Below, one piece after another: positions 33,119 through 44,140 of a stretch of DNA of 64,000 bases. The position numbers and the translations under genes were made by a program. The notes beneath the pieces were generated by a model. That model was not told where the DNA came from. It saw only the letters and a program-made list of their open reading frames with translations, and searched no databases. Location: contig CM066993.1 of the NCBI GenBank assembly GCA_033977485.1, positions 32,094,501 to 32,158,500 of the forward strand, written 5' to 3'. This DNA is from Hydrangea macrophylla (lineage: Eukaryota > Streptophyta > Magnoliopsida > Cornales > Hydrangeaceae). How positions within the stretch are numbered: position 1 is the first letter of the stretch; every line of letters starts with the position of its first letter.

Positions 33119-35660
33119 CACCCCCAAACCTACTCTTTGCTACTCCTTGAGCAAAAAGAACAGAAAAATAAAACTACTACTACAAATACTACTCCATTTT
33201 CGCATGGATCACGATTGCATTTAGCATATGCAAGAAGCCTTTTAAACCCCTAGGTGTCCCTAGTCGGACGAGTGAAGTCTCGTGAGAGTTCTCGTCAACA
33301 AGTCACCCACAACCATCTTTATTAACTTGTAAATTTTAAAACAAATTTTATTAAGAACAAAAACTAATAGTCAATACTCCTTATTATAAAACAATGATTT
33401 GAAATAGAATAACGAACAAGAAGAAACGGAATCAAACGTCTACCTACGTCATGAAAAATAATCCCAAGCACATGCATCGTATAAATCAATAGAGTTTCTC
33501 ATAAAATTACACGTGTGTGATATGGTAGTCAAATGAACACGCGTATGTCATGAACTTGGAATATAACTCGGATGACTATCTAACTATGCTTCGACTACGA
33601 ATCTCACAATGTCAATTACACTCTAAAATGAAACACTCAGAAACAGGTGTAATTTTTCTAAAATATGTGAGTAAAGGAAATATGTTTTCAAAATGAGAAA
33701 TGCTCACATATGACTCGAACAAGATGCATGACACGAAAGAACGGTAGTCTCATGGATAGGATGCCAATAATCAAGAAAAATTAATCATTACCATGTTTTA
33801 ATCTCCCTCCCATCGTTTTCATATCCAAACCATGTTTCCTAGGATCAAATAGGACTTTTCAAAGGTTGTAATGTGGCTCAGACAATGGAAAAGGATAGAA
33901 AGGATTCATTAGATAGTTTTAGAATGGCATTGTAAGGCATGTTTGATTTCTTTCATTCGCTCTTCCACCAACTTCATCATTTCATTATCTTCTTTTGATT
34001 TTTCTTTTCAATTTTTTTTTCTTCTTTTTTTTTCAACCTTTTTTTTTCTTAATTCTTGCTTGTCGGATGATTATTCATTGATTTCTAAGCAACTACCCCA
34101 ATAGCATCTTGTCTTCTTCTTCCCAATCACACATTGCCTTAACACCACTAAAAGGTGACAAATCTCTCAGTGGTGAACGCCAAGTTTGTCAAGTCGGAGC
34201 AAAAACAAGGATAATGGTAATTAAAGAAAGAAATGGCATATTAATGGCTCAAAGGGCGAACTAAGGAAATTTTTATCATTTTTCTGGATAGTGGTAAACA
34301 AAGAGGGCCTATTATCATGTCCTATGGTTATATGATTCTTTAATGTTTATAACGGAAGATTATTTAGCATGGTAGCAAATATTTTAACTTGACTATCAAC
34401 TAAAGCAAAAATAATGAGACTAAACAACAAGTAGATGCGCTATTTCAATGAAATTTGACAAACACAATGTGTATTTATAACCCTCAAAACAGAAAAGATA
34501 GGCTCAAAAGCTCACAGGGTCTAGTCTCCACCTTGTGTTATCTAGAAATCTGAATCATATTATAGTTCACATCAAACATGTATTCAAGCGACTACATGCA
34601 GTGCATAGGTTTATGTGCAAATCTATGATATAAAACTACGATTCAAACAATACATAACTTAAACATTACATCATATCATGACTTCAGCAAATGTTTAATC
34701 ACATCTTCTCTTGTTTACCATTCTATAACAATCATAGTTACATAACAAGAAGTATCGAATGAAGATTGCAAAAACGTCGGTAATCATCGTTTATTTAAGC
34801 ACAAGAATCGAAATTTTTTTGAAAAATTTAGTGTAATAATAATAATGTGAGTGCATACCCCCAAACCTAAACCTTTCATTGTCCCCAATGAAACAATAAA
34901 ATGAAATAAAGGAGAGTACGTAAAGAAGAAACGATAATACCTCGATCTCGGCAATCACAAACAGGTGAACACAAAGGAATATGTTAATAAAGTTCAATGT
35001 TACCTGTTAATACTTAATAAAAGAAAACAAACAAAAAGAATAATAAAAGCAGCTAAAAGAATTGTAACTAAGGTAAACGAAACGAAATAAACTATAAGAC
35101 CGAACAAAATTATGAAAACAAAAAGATAAAAACTATAAAAGAAAAATAAAACATAACTATAACAGGAAAACAACACAAGACTTGATCTAAAAGTACCTAA
35201 GAAATAGAAACAGAAACAGAAAAGTAAAAACCTATCAGAACAGGTGTGGGAAAAAGATATAGAAGACAAAAGAAAATGTCAGAAAAATGGGGGATCGCGC
35301 GACCGACCTGTCGCGCGAGCAGGTCGCGCGCGCGAGAATGGTATTTTCTCTCGGTTTACTTATTTTATGTATGTAAATTAAAAATAACTTTACTCCAACC
35401 CCAAACCTGTCCAGAAAACTCAAAAACTGACCAAAACGTCCCAAAAACATGCAAAAATAAGATAAACAAACGAAATAAAGCTTGGGTTGCCTCCTAAGAA
35501 GCGCTATCTTTTACGTCTTTAGCTAGACCATTCTAGCTCAAGACTCAAGGAGGTCGTAAATCAGAGTTTATACCCTTTAGGGCATTAGGGAGATGTCGGT
35601 GGAAAGCAGAAACAAGGTCGTTATGCATTAATTCATTCGACGAATCTCCCTTATCATGTT
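33119..35660 (-). other. Non-coding 3' internal region of the gag-protease element
   Basis: Where pol would be expected there are only T- or A-rich short readings with no recognisable domain. CCCCCAAACCT, adjoining the 3' LTR at 33120 as the likely polypurine tract, recurs at 34859. A cluster of TCGCGCGA palindromes lies at 35295-35335. Runs of T at 34000-34050 are low-complexity. Confidence 0.7.
35295..35335. repeat. Internal cluster of TCGCGCGA palindromes
   Basis: TCGCGCGA begins at 35295 and 35311, and TCGCGCGCGCGA at 35324. The same core occurs in both LTRs upstream of the TATA box (39698 and 39711 in the 5' copy). Confidence 0.8.
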
Positions 35661-35664
35661 CAAT

Positions 35665-36177
35665 TCAATTTCTAACCTTTCGAGTAAATTCGTCATTAGG
35701 GTCCAGGTTATTCAAATCCAGCCGCTTATTTTCCACTATATTATTCTCCTCACTCATATTTATTTCTTTATTAAGTTCAATGTTCCGTCTTACCTCACAT
35801 TCCGCCTCACATAGGTAATCGTCGTCTTTAGGAGGTTGATCCATAGCATTAGATACGTTTAATTTTAAGTTCATGTTCCCAAATGACACCTTCATTACCC
35901 CTGTCCGACAGTTAACACGAGCGTTAGCGGTTGCTAAGAATGGACGGCCTAAGATGACAGGAGTGTGTTTCCTAGCATCTATCACGGGTTCGGTGTTAAG
36001 GACCATGAAATCGACAGGATAATAGCATTTATCAACTTTAACTAAGACGTCCTCGACGATTCCTCTAGGTATTTTAATAGAATGATCCGCTAATTGTATG
36101 GTAGCGGCCGTAGGTTTAAGTTCACCTAGTCCTAGTTGTTTTATAGACGTGATAAGGTAAGAGATTAACACTCGCAC
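35665..36177 (-). pseudogene. Protease of the gag-protease element, C-terminal part
   Basis: Retropepsin-like fold: LGELKPTAATIQLADHSIKIPRG, YPVDFMVL and TPVILGRPFLATANARVNC. The active-site loop (ALLDLGASVNLLPY) lies just upstream in the gag frame. One extra A in an AAAA run near 36146 shifts the frame between the two halves. It may be a recent lesion, since LTRs are only about 1 percent diverged. Ends at 35665 with no RT beyond. Confidence 0.8.
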
Positions 36178-38140
36178 CTAAGTCAAGGAGAGCCCTATGG
36201 ATGATAGTGTCACCTATGACACATGAAATCGTTGGCGTACCAGGATCCTTATACTTTGGAGGTGAGTGTTGAAAAATAGAACTTACTTTTTCCATGAGAA
36301 AGATCTTTTTCGGAGTATGACTGCGTATTTTGCGCTTTTGAGTACAAAGGTCTTTAAGACATTTAGCGTAAGCGGGAATTTGTTTAATTGCATCGAGGAA
36401 TGGAATATTAATCTTTACTTGTCTAAACACCTCGAGTATATCTTCCATTTTTGACCCTTTCTTAGACAAATGTGACGGTTCATCAACGTTAGGTGGAAAT
36501 GGCATTCTCGGAATATAATTCGTTGGGATCGGTTCTTTATCTTTCTTATTCCTTTTCATTTCTTCACCTTCCTTATTCGAGTTATTATTGATATTTCTCT
36601 CACTCGTATCCAGAATTTCAACAACTTCCTCTTCTCTAATAGTCGTCCTAGTCGAAACAGCGTTCACGCTCTCACTCGACCCCCCCTTTTCGTATTGTCC
36701 CTTAGGATTTTGAATAGTTTGCGCAGGCAACTTTCCCTCGTTTCTACGACTCACCGCAGTAGCTATTTGTCCCATTTGGGACTCAAGATTCGCAATGGAT
36801 TGTGTATGAGAGTGCACTATTTGTGCTTGTGCTTGGACTTGAGTTTCTATGTTTTTAAGGGATGCCAACACTGTAGCCTCAAAAGTGTTATCCCTTGGAG
36901 GGTTAGGATTAGGAGGTGGGTGTTGGTATTGACTTTGTTGATATTGAGGTCGATATGTATTAGGAAAATTGTTCGACATAGGATTATAATTATTTCGTGG
37001 GAATTGTTGCATAGAATTAACGTGTTGCTCAACAAATTCCGGATATTGAGATGCAGAAGGACATGCAAATATATTACGTGACGGTTCAGAACATAATGCA
37101 CAAACTTCTGAAGAAGGCGGATTGGACCTAATTCCCATCCTCATAAGTTGGTCAAGTTTTCTATTTAATTCTTGTATTTCAATTGATTGACTTGACTCAA
37201 ACTTTACCTCTCGCTTAGGTCGAAAGTACCCCTCAGAACGTACCGACACCGCCTGATGCATCGAATTCTTGCTTATTGTTTCAAAAAATTTCCAGGCCTC
37301 GTCGGCGCTTTTGTGTAGGAAGGTACCCGCACAAACGGCATCGACAGTGTTACGGACAGAGGGAATAAGTCCCTCATAAAAGACCTGTACCAACTGTCAC
37401 TTAGGAACCTGATGATGTGGACACGAACGTAATAATTCTTTAAATTTTTCCCACGTGTCGTAAAGTGTTTCCCCATCTTGCATCACAAAATTTGTTATCG
37501 ATTTTCTTATTTGATTAGTTCTTGTGATTGGGAAAAACTTTTGTAAAAATGCAGTATGTAATGCTTCCCATGTTTTTATAGTGTTTGGCTCCAAAGATTG
37601 GAGCCAATATTTAGCTTTATCTTTTAAAGAGAATGGAAAGAGCCGCAATTTTAATTCATCATCAATAAAATTTTGGATTTTTAAAGTAGAACATATATCT
37701 TGGAAATCTCCTAAGTGCTGATAAGGATCTTCATTTATACGGCCATGGAATGATGGAAGTAGCGAGATGGTAGACGACTTTATCTCAAAGTGAGATGATG
37801 TCGCCTCCGGTAATTCGATACCAGCCTGTGGCATGTAAGTCGTAGGAATAAAATAATCTTTAAGCGGAGGAGGTGGAGGTATATTAGGATTATTTAAATT
37901 ATTTCTGTTATTTCCGTCAGCCATTTTAATTGGTTCGATTTTAAAAATTCGAGTTTTCCTTAACTGTTTAAGGGTACTTTGAATTTCGGCCTCAAACAAC
38001 GACGACAAAATCGGAGTTGATTCGTCGTCATGCAACCTAGCTCTAGAAGCTTGGGTTGCGGACTTACTAACTCTTAAAGTACGTTCAAGTTCAAGATCGA
38101 TAGAATGTAATTCAGGTTTATTTGAACGCGTACCAAACAT
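36178..38140 (-). pseudogene. Gag of the gag-protease element, with one nonsense codon
   Basis: ATG 38140 starts a Gag whose core is ISLLPSFHGRINEDPYQHL, LFPFSLKDKAKYWLQSL and FFPITRTNQIRKSI (about residues 120-220). A TGA at 37397-37399 interrupts one frame and stands where relatives have Trp; the frame resumes with VQVFYEGLIPSVRNTVDA. Further on, the zinc-knuckle position reads CALCSEPSRNIFAC, so the expected His of CX2CX4HX4C is Arg. The Pro/Gln/Asn-rich C-terminus leads into the protease loop. Confidence 0.85.
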
Positions 38141-38617
38141 AAACTTAAAAAGAAAACTAAACTAAAATAAAAACTGACTCAAAATAAAATAAAAAAAAAA
38201 AACAAATAGCAATCACGCAACTAAGATAACAAGCACTCAACTACTGTGATGCATGAATATTATCCTGTAATGCAATGACCGCGTCAAGCCCAGCGCCCCG
38301 GGTTTCCTAGCTAATGCGGTGCAATTAACCCTCAACTAATGCAAATAGTGCGTCACAGCGCCCTGACTTACAGTGGTTTAAAGCGAGTTTCACAAGAAGC
38401 ACTTTATTTTATTTTATTTATATTTTTTCGTGTAAGCTCCTTTAATGCGCTAAGCTAATCCTCCCGGAAACGTTAGAAGTTGATGACTCGAGAAACTACA
38501 AAATAAAAAGAAAAGTTAGTAACTCAAAATAAAACGAAAAATAAGAAAAGAAAACCTAATCTAATATTTACGAATTAACTAAACTAAGATTCTAAAACTA
38601 AAGGTAGTAATTTGCAA

Positions 38618-38635
38618 TCCCCGGCAACGACGCCA
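38618..38635 (-). other. Primer-binding site of the gag-protease element (tRNA-Asp type)
   Basis: The plus strand reads TCCCCGGCAACGACGCCA, the tRNA-Asp 3' end with one mismatch, five bases from the LTR. The 38141-38617 stretch is the leader, without coding sequence. Confidence 0.9.
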
Positions 38636-38640
38636 AAAAT

Positions 38641-40106
38641 TGATCGGGTCAGTATCAAGATATAAAAAGTGTTCTTTACTTTTCAAAAGATTTGTAGTGT
38701 GAAAGCAAAGGTCGAACCCACAGGGATTGATTAACTACAGTGACTTAATTTTAAAACCTAACTTTAGTTAATTATGAAAACGGATTTTGATTTGATTTTA
38801 ATTAAACTAATAACAATAAAAATAAATCTAAACTATGAAAGCAATTAAAAGTGTTTTTGTAAATATGTAAAGGGAACCTAGGATTGCAAATCCACCACTA
38901 GCGTCATAATAAGGGTATTTATGAATTACTTTAGCTTATCAAGTTGGATGATAATGGGGAATTGTAGCTACAAGCCCAATTCCTCCGTCAAGAAAATAAC
39001 TATGGTTCAAGCACCAACATAATCCATCTTCGGTTAGCACGAATTATCCCACACTAAACTAGGGTTGTGGTATAATCCGTCTAATCTAGGCATGGACTCT
39101 TCGGATACTTGATAGCACAATTCAATTTAAGCACCATTACATGTAAACAATCTATACAAGCACAGCAAATATAGATCATTGAGCACATCACAGTCAAAAT
39201 AGATCTAAGACAAGAATAAACTTTGAAAGTAATGATTTAATCAATAGAAGTACGATTTATTTATAAAAATCCTCTAAACATGTAACTGTCATCCATACAT
39301 AATAAAACTAAAATAAAAACATAAATAAAACACTATTACTTGGCTAGGGTAAACCCTAGATCTAGGTTTAGTTTGCCATAGAATTGATGAACGGCAAGAG
39401 GTTGATGGAGGAGGCCATGGAAATCCTTGATCTTCTTCTTCTTCTCCTTGTTTTCCTCTCTTCAATGGCTGGAGTTTTTGTGTATATGGGTGTGTTTAAT
39501 GTTGTGTAATGATGTGTAACCACAAAATTGATTTAGAATAGGATTTATATAGAGTTTGGAAGGATTTAGGAAGCTTTCCTAAGCCAAATCGCACTAAAAC
39601 AGCTATATTTACGTTTCTGGACGTCATATGCACAAACCACCTTCGCTGGGCACTTTAATTTAATAAAATACGCATTTTTGGTTTTTTCAAAGGTCGCTCG
39701 CGCGGCCCGCTCGCGCGAGGTCCTTTTTGCTGCACTGCACAACTTTCGTAGAATTGCTATAACCTTTTGCTCGGAACTCGGATTGACTCGCCGTTTGAAG
39801 CCACGCGTCCGTAACTCGAAGATCTACATTTTATATCTCTGGAGAAATTTCTCAAATCCAAAGTATTCTTTATCAAAAATGCAATTTTTTGAGACTGCTA
39901 CTGCATTCATCTTTCACCGGAATCACCGTTTGAGCCCAGAATGACTTCCAAAGCCACTAATCATTGGATTTTTGTGCATTTTCATATTAAAGCTCCAAAA
40001 CCTATAAAATATAGAATATTTATTGAAAATCACTTAATAACTACATGAAATGGGCTAACAAAGCGTATTTTTAGAACTATAAACGACAATTATTCGTCGT
40101 CGATCA
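38641..40106 (-). repeat. 5' LTR of the gag-protease element
   Basis: TGATCGACGACG at 40106 to GACCCGATCA at 38641, with perfect TGATC/GATCA ends. TATA box CTATATAAA (minus) at 39543-39551. About 150 bp upstream of it lie the CpG-rich palindromic cores TCGCGCGG and TCGCGCGA (39698, 39711). Confidence 0.93.
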
Positions 40107-40111
40107 AGTGT
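40107..40111. repeat. Target-site duplication AGTGT, right copy
   Basis: Identical to 31650-31654. Confidence 0.92.
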
Positions 40112-40557
40112 ACTTGTCCTCCTCATCGTCATCCTTTAGGTCATCGTCATCGTTGTCGCCCTCATCCTTGTCTGGGTCCTCATCTACTGGGGGTGCATCA
40201 ACCATGTCCTCCTCTGGTGGGGGTGGAGGTGTCTAGGGTGGTGGCTCTATCAGGGGAGGTGGAGGCACTTCTCTAACCTCTCCAAGTAGAACCTGATATA
40301 AAAAATGGTCTCACAGCATCTATAGGGAATCCTCCTTAATGCGTATGAAGGTTTTCTTGTGGTAGATCATCTCTTGGCATATCACCTCTGGGTCTTGGGC
40401 CCAAATCTCTGCTAGTCATCTGCATATCTCGCATTGTCTCTTTGATGGCTCTTTACTTAACCTTCTATGCATAGTATTGAGGGTCCGCTGGCTCAATACT
40501 ACCCTCGTATACATAGTGTCCTCCAAACTCGTCTAGAATAAAGCGCGGTAGTGCCAT
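40112..40557 (-). pseudogene. Chromovirus leader ORF (ORF0), 5' part
   Basis: Begins at ATG 40557 with ALPRFILDEFGGHYVYEG, 116 bp after the primer site, and passes through a Pro-rich to an Asp/Glu-rich stretch (DNDDDDLKDDDEEDKYT) that reads on into 31649. At least three stops and one frameshift near 40260. No family recognised. It would encode roughly 315 residues upstream of gag if intact. Confidence 0.5.
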
Positions 40558-40672
40558 GCTACCTAAAAAGAGACTACCTTAAATCATAACTAATCTTAAT
40601 ACTCATCTATAGAATCTTAAGGTTCTAAGACCAGGTGGTGTAGGACAATCTGTGAGCAAAAAGGTATAAACT

Positions 40673-40686
40673 TGGTTCTGATACCA
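40673..40686 (-). other. Chromovirus primer-binding site (initiator tRNA-Met type)
   Basis: The minus strand reads TGGTATCAGAACCA, complementary to the 3' end of plant initiator tRNA-Met with one mismatch. Seven bases separate it from the LTR. Confidence 0.85.
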
Positions 40687-41402
40687 AAAATCCTGTCACA
40701 CCCCGAAATGGCAAAATTAAAGAAAATAAATTTCCTTTTTGGGTCCATAGGGAATGACTGGTGAAGTCACATGATTGTCCACACCACACAGTACTAAGCA
40801 ATAGAAAAGAATAAAGATCACAGGAATATGATCTAGGTTCTGGTTAAAACATAACTTAAAGTCAAAAGAAAGTTACTAACTAATACAATCAGAGTCTCGA
40901 ATCAAATAAACATAACGGAACATAGATGTTAAGGCAACATATGCGTGATTACAAAAAGGGTCTGAAAATAATAAGGATAAATAACTACTATCTAGACTAA
41001 TCTTCAATTAGCGTAGAGGTAGTCCTCGGCGTAGTAGTCTTCCTTAGCCTGATTGCCTTCAGGGTAGTCCTCCACCGGAACGTCATCACCAAAATAGAAA
41101 TCCTCGCCGGCAGGTCCTTCACCTGTATAGTCATAACCAAGGTGCACTAGAATGTAGAAATGTCCAACAGCATAAACGCCTTCAGCTTAATAAAAGCTGA
41201 GTGAATTTGATACTAACAGTTTATCAACTATTGACGTTATTACAAGTTATGAATGATAACAATTAAATTACATTGAGGGTATCTTCTCTTTCATCAATCG
41301 ATTATCCGATTACTATCGTCTTACTAAATCAAGACTAATAACACATTCTGGTAGAAGAACAGACTCAACAGTAGTTCACTTCTATAGATACACCATTGCT
41401 TT

Positions 41403-41700
41403 GTCCACCGCTTTTAAGAACATATGCACAGTCCACCGCATGTCATGGACACCATGTCAGTCCGTCCCCAGCTTTTAAGAATATATGCCCAGTTCACCAC
41501 ACAACAGGGATATAACGCTTTAAGCAACAGTACATCATTCTAATGCCACGACTTAGCGACGTCTACCAGTGATCACAGTCCACTTCAAGTCATAGACACC
41601 TTCGTTTGTCTACCGCTTTTAAGAACATATAATTAGATCATCTGGCTATCTTAAGGCTATCATAGACACCTTCATATGTCTACCACTTTTAAGAACATAT
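41403..41700. repeat. Four dispersed copies of a GTCYACCGCTTTTAAGAA repeat in the chromovirus LTR
   Basis: Copies begin near 41403, 41463, 41608 and 41678. The last two are part of a 70 bp tandem duplication (41591-41630 and 41661-41700). Confidence 0.75.
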
Positions 41701-42044
41701 GATCGACTAAGGCCTGCCCACGCAAGATTCCTGAGTCTTAACAAACCTACTTAAGTTCAATTCTAACATCGATACATGACAATCCCATGTAGCCTGACTA
41801 TATTGAATGAAATGAATGATAACTTCAAAGGATTCATAACGATACGTTATCTAACATCGCAACCATTATCTGTTAACCTAATCGTCACCACGATCCTATG
41901 TCCCATTATCCCATTATTATGTCTGTATTACAATAGTATAGCATGCAGGGAGTTACTGAACAGTTAAAATAAACAACTAAACAATTATAATATAAACTAA
42001 ATAAGAATATCAACATTCTGTAACTTTTGATGTAAAAATAGTAA

Positions 42045-42164
42045 CAATCGATTGGAAAAAAGTTCAATCTATTGGATCACAATCCATGCCAATCGATTTC
42101 TAACTTTGGCAATCGATTGGGGTATCTACAATGGCAATCAATTGGGAAAAGTCCCAATCGATTG
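42045..42164. repeat. Six CAATCGATTG palindromes arranged as three pairs, 45 bp period
   Basis: Sites begin at 42045, 42065, 42090, 42110, 42135 and 42155: spacing 20, 25, 20, 25, 20 bp. Three are perfect CAATCGATTG; the others differ by one base. The array lies downstream of the TATA box. Confidence 0.92.
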
Positions 42165-42358
42165 GGAAAAGTCCTCGACTTCTTCATAGTGAAGACAATC
42201 CAGCATATATAAAATGTGAAATACATGATTATACTCCATTTCTTCATCTAAACAAGCTCTAACATCAATATAATGATATTCAGTGAGTTTAGAACTCACC
42301 TTAGGTGATAAAGGGGTGTTTGTGTGTGTATTTGAAGCTTGGAAGCTCCAATGGTGGT

Positions 42359-42555
42359 CTCTCCCTCTCTCTTTTCTCTTCTCTATCTGCCTCTTCTCTC
42401 TCTTTCTATCTTTCTTTTCTTTTCTTTTCTTCTCCTGGTCTTCTTCTTCTTCTCTTTCAATCCATCTGTGTATGTGTGTATGGGTATATGGATGTGTATA
42501 TATATATATATGAGTGTATATATATAATACACACACAAACACACACACACACACT
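42359..42555. repeat. CT-rich tract and TA/CA microsatellite in the chromovirus LTR
   Basis: Polypyrimidine 42359-42450, alternating TG/TA 42468-42532 and CA 42529-42555, just downstream of the TATA-like box. Long open readings here are compositional artefacts. Confidence 0.85.
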
Positions 42556-42604
42556 CTCTCTAAAAGTAGTTTCTGGAACCCCAACTACGCAGAAAAGGGT
42601 CACC

Positions 42605-42612
42605 CATATATA
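42605..42612 (-). promoter_or_regulatory. Chromovirus LTR TATA-like box
   Basis: TATATATG on the minus strand, 290 bp into the LTR and 62 bp downstream of a palindrome array. Confidence 0.5.
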
Positions 42613-42673
42613 GGGTATTTGTGTTCATATAGACAAACCATAGCTAAAGCAAAAGAATTTGTCCAGCTGCTAC

Positions 42674-42799
42674 CAATTGATTAACATGAATGGAAATCGA
42701 TTGGTGTTAGGTATTAAATGCTCCGATCGATTGGTATAAGTGGCAATCGATTGGTATCCAAGATAAGGCAATCGATTGGAAAAACTTGCCAATCAATTG
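42674..42799. repeat. Second array of six CAATCGATTG-type palindromes, paired
   Basis: Sites begin at 42674, 42694, 42724, 42744, 42769 and 42790, so pairs are 20, 20 and 21 bp apart. Sequence variants are mostly C/T or G/A differences. The array lies directly upstream of the TATA-like box. Confidence 0.9.
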
Positions 42800-42902
42800 G
42801 GATGCAGATTATACCAAAGGTAAAGTTAAACTCATACAAGTATTAAAAGAAGCATACAAGGTCTTATTCATATAATACGTTACAAAAATATAGGGTATTA
42901 CA

Positions 42903-43455
42903 TTTTTAATCACATTTTTTTAAACTTTTTATCTGTTACATAGCCTCCACTGAATCATCTACCAAAAGTACTTCAATTTGCATAATTTGGTTATTACCTT
43001 TGTGTATTAACTTCAACATGCTAATTAAGTGGATTAATATTAATTTAAAAGTTTGTTGTATAATGGGCAATAAACTAGTTGAATGTAATTACATTCAACT
43101 AGATTTTTTTTATAAGTATAAAAATGGAAAATAGAATTTAGTGAAAAATCACTCATTTTTTATAAAATTGAGTTTAAAGGCAATCCGTTATTTATTTTGG
43201 TCAAAAGTCCATGATTAGTAAAAACTAATTAAATCATGTGTTACAAAAGTTATCTGAATTTCATTTTTTACATAAGTTATGAGAATTTTCACATAACTTT
43301 TTGAAGCATAATGGGGGTTAAGTGTCAGCACAATAGGATAAAGTGAATCTGGGCCTAATCACAAGAGGAAGTGGGTAAAATGTAATTAACCAAATCAAAA
43401 AACAAACAAAACAAATACATATATACATACTCTAAATATACATATATATATATAT

Positions 43456-43495
<40 letters not shown>

Positions 43496-43790
43496 AACGA
43501 TACTGATGAACGTATATCGACTTTTTAGTAAAATCGATTTTAACTTAAAGTCATCGTTAGTAAAAGCGACTTTAAAGTCGTCGTTAGTAATATTGATTTG
43601 ACTGAGTCAGTTTTACTAAAACCGACTTTATTAATTTATTTTTTCTTTTTTTCCAGAATCCTTTTTTAGAAAATATTTTGGTAAAAGAAAATTCAATATA
43701 AAATCAGTGTTAGTAAAATGATTAAAGATAAACTCAATTTTAGTTAGACCGACTTACCTTGTAGATGCCTTTAAGTTAAAATACACTCTT
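42903..43790 (+). repeat. Direct repeat, left copy (about 0.88 kb), partner at 47130-47980
   Basis: Shares long near-identical blocks with the right copy, including a TAATGGGCAATAAACTAGTTG block, AAGCATAATGGGGGTTAAGTG and a terminal region rich in CGACTTTAAAGTCG palindromes. The terminal region resembles subterminal repeats of CACTA-type DNA transposons, but I see no CACTA terminus. The chromovirus inserted at its left edge. A (GA)n tract lies at 43461-43493. Confidence 0.75.
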
Positions 43791-44075
43791 ATTTAATAGA
43801 GTTAAGTAGTATAAAATCCATTTTAGTCTAAGTTTCTCGCAATAGATCCAGCCCATGTAACATTTTAGAGAAAAGTCCACAAAAAAAGGCCCAAACTACC
43901 CCTCAGCCTCCTGCACGTGCACTATATCATTTGCTACTTAAAATGTGCCATTTCACCCACACCTACTTGATTTATCGCAAAAAACATCGCACACCATCTT
44001 CTTCATCTCCGCCAATCACGACGGGAATTGTGGGTTTTTTCAAAATTCAAACTAAAATTTGGATGAATTTGAAGG

Positions 44076-44140
<65 letters not shown>

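Larger units (their letters stand above)
31655..40106 (-). mobile_element. Non-autonomous gag-protease LTR retrotransposon (8452 bp), Athila-like
   Basis: A complete element: two LTRs of 1464 and 1466 bp, perfect 5 bp target duplication, tRNA-Asp-type primer site, gag and protease, then 2.5 kb without any RT, RNase H or integrase reading. It therefore needs enzymes from another element. LTRs differ by about 18 substitutions and two single-base indels by my manual count (about 1.2 percent), so it is young. Its Gag and protease resemble E2, which makes an Athila-like partner plausible. It fits the general description of plant LTR elements that keep only gag. Confidence 0.9.
14211..42902 (-). 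mobile_element. Remains of a Tekay-like chromovirus that hosts all the other insertions on the left
   Basis: Pieces in minus order: 5' LTR 42902-40694, initiator-Met primer site, leader ORF, gag (27506 to about 27040), and protease-RT-RNase H (15568-14211). It is interrupted by the gag-protease element (31655-40106), a solo LTR (27885-31103), E3 (15569 to about 26990) and E2 (from 14210 leftwards). Integrase, chromodomain and 3' LTR are expected off the left edge. The leader ORF reads in frame across the AGTGT insertion site, which confirms continuity. Confidence 0.78.
40694..42902 (-). repeat. 5' LTR of the chromovirus (about 2.2 kb)
   Basis: The minus strand runs TGTAATACCCTATATTTTTG (42902) to GGGGTGTGACA (40694). 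Contains the TATA-like TATATATG at 42605-42612, two palindrome arrays, a CT/TA/CA-rich stretch at about 42359-42555 and a U5 repeat at 41403-41700. No coding sequence. Confidence 0.85.

Noticed and set aside
34791..35450. Hydrophobic small readings that might be membrane proteins or an env-like gene
   Set aside because: T-rich DNA gives Phe/Leu/Ser readings by composition; there is no conserved start, motif or continuity.
42138..42584. 148-residue reading on the minus strand and overlapping plus-strand readings
   Set aside because: They cross CT, TA and CA microsatellite sequence inside an LTR; the peptides are low-complexity.
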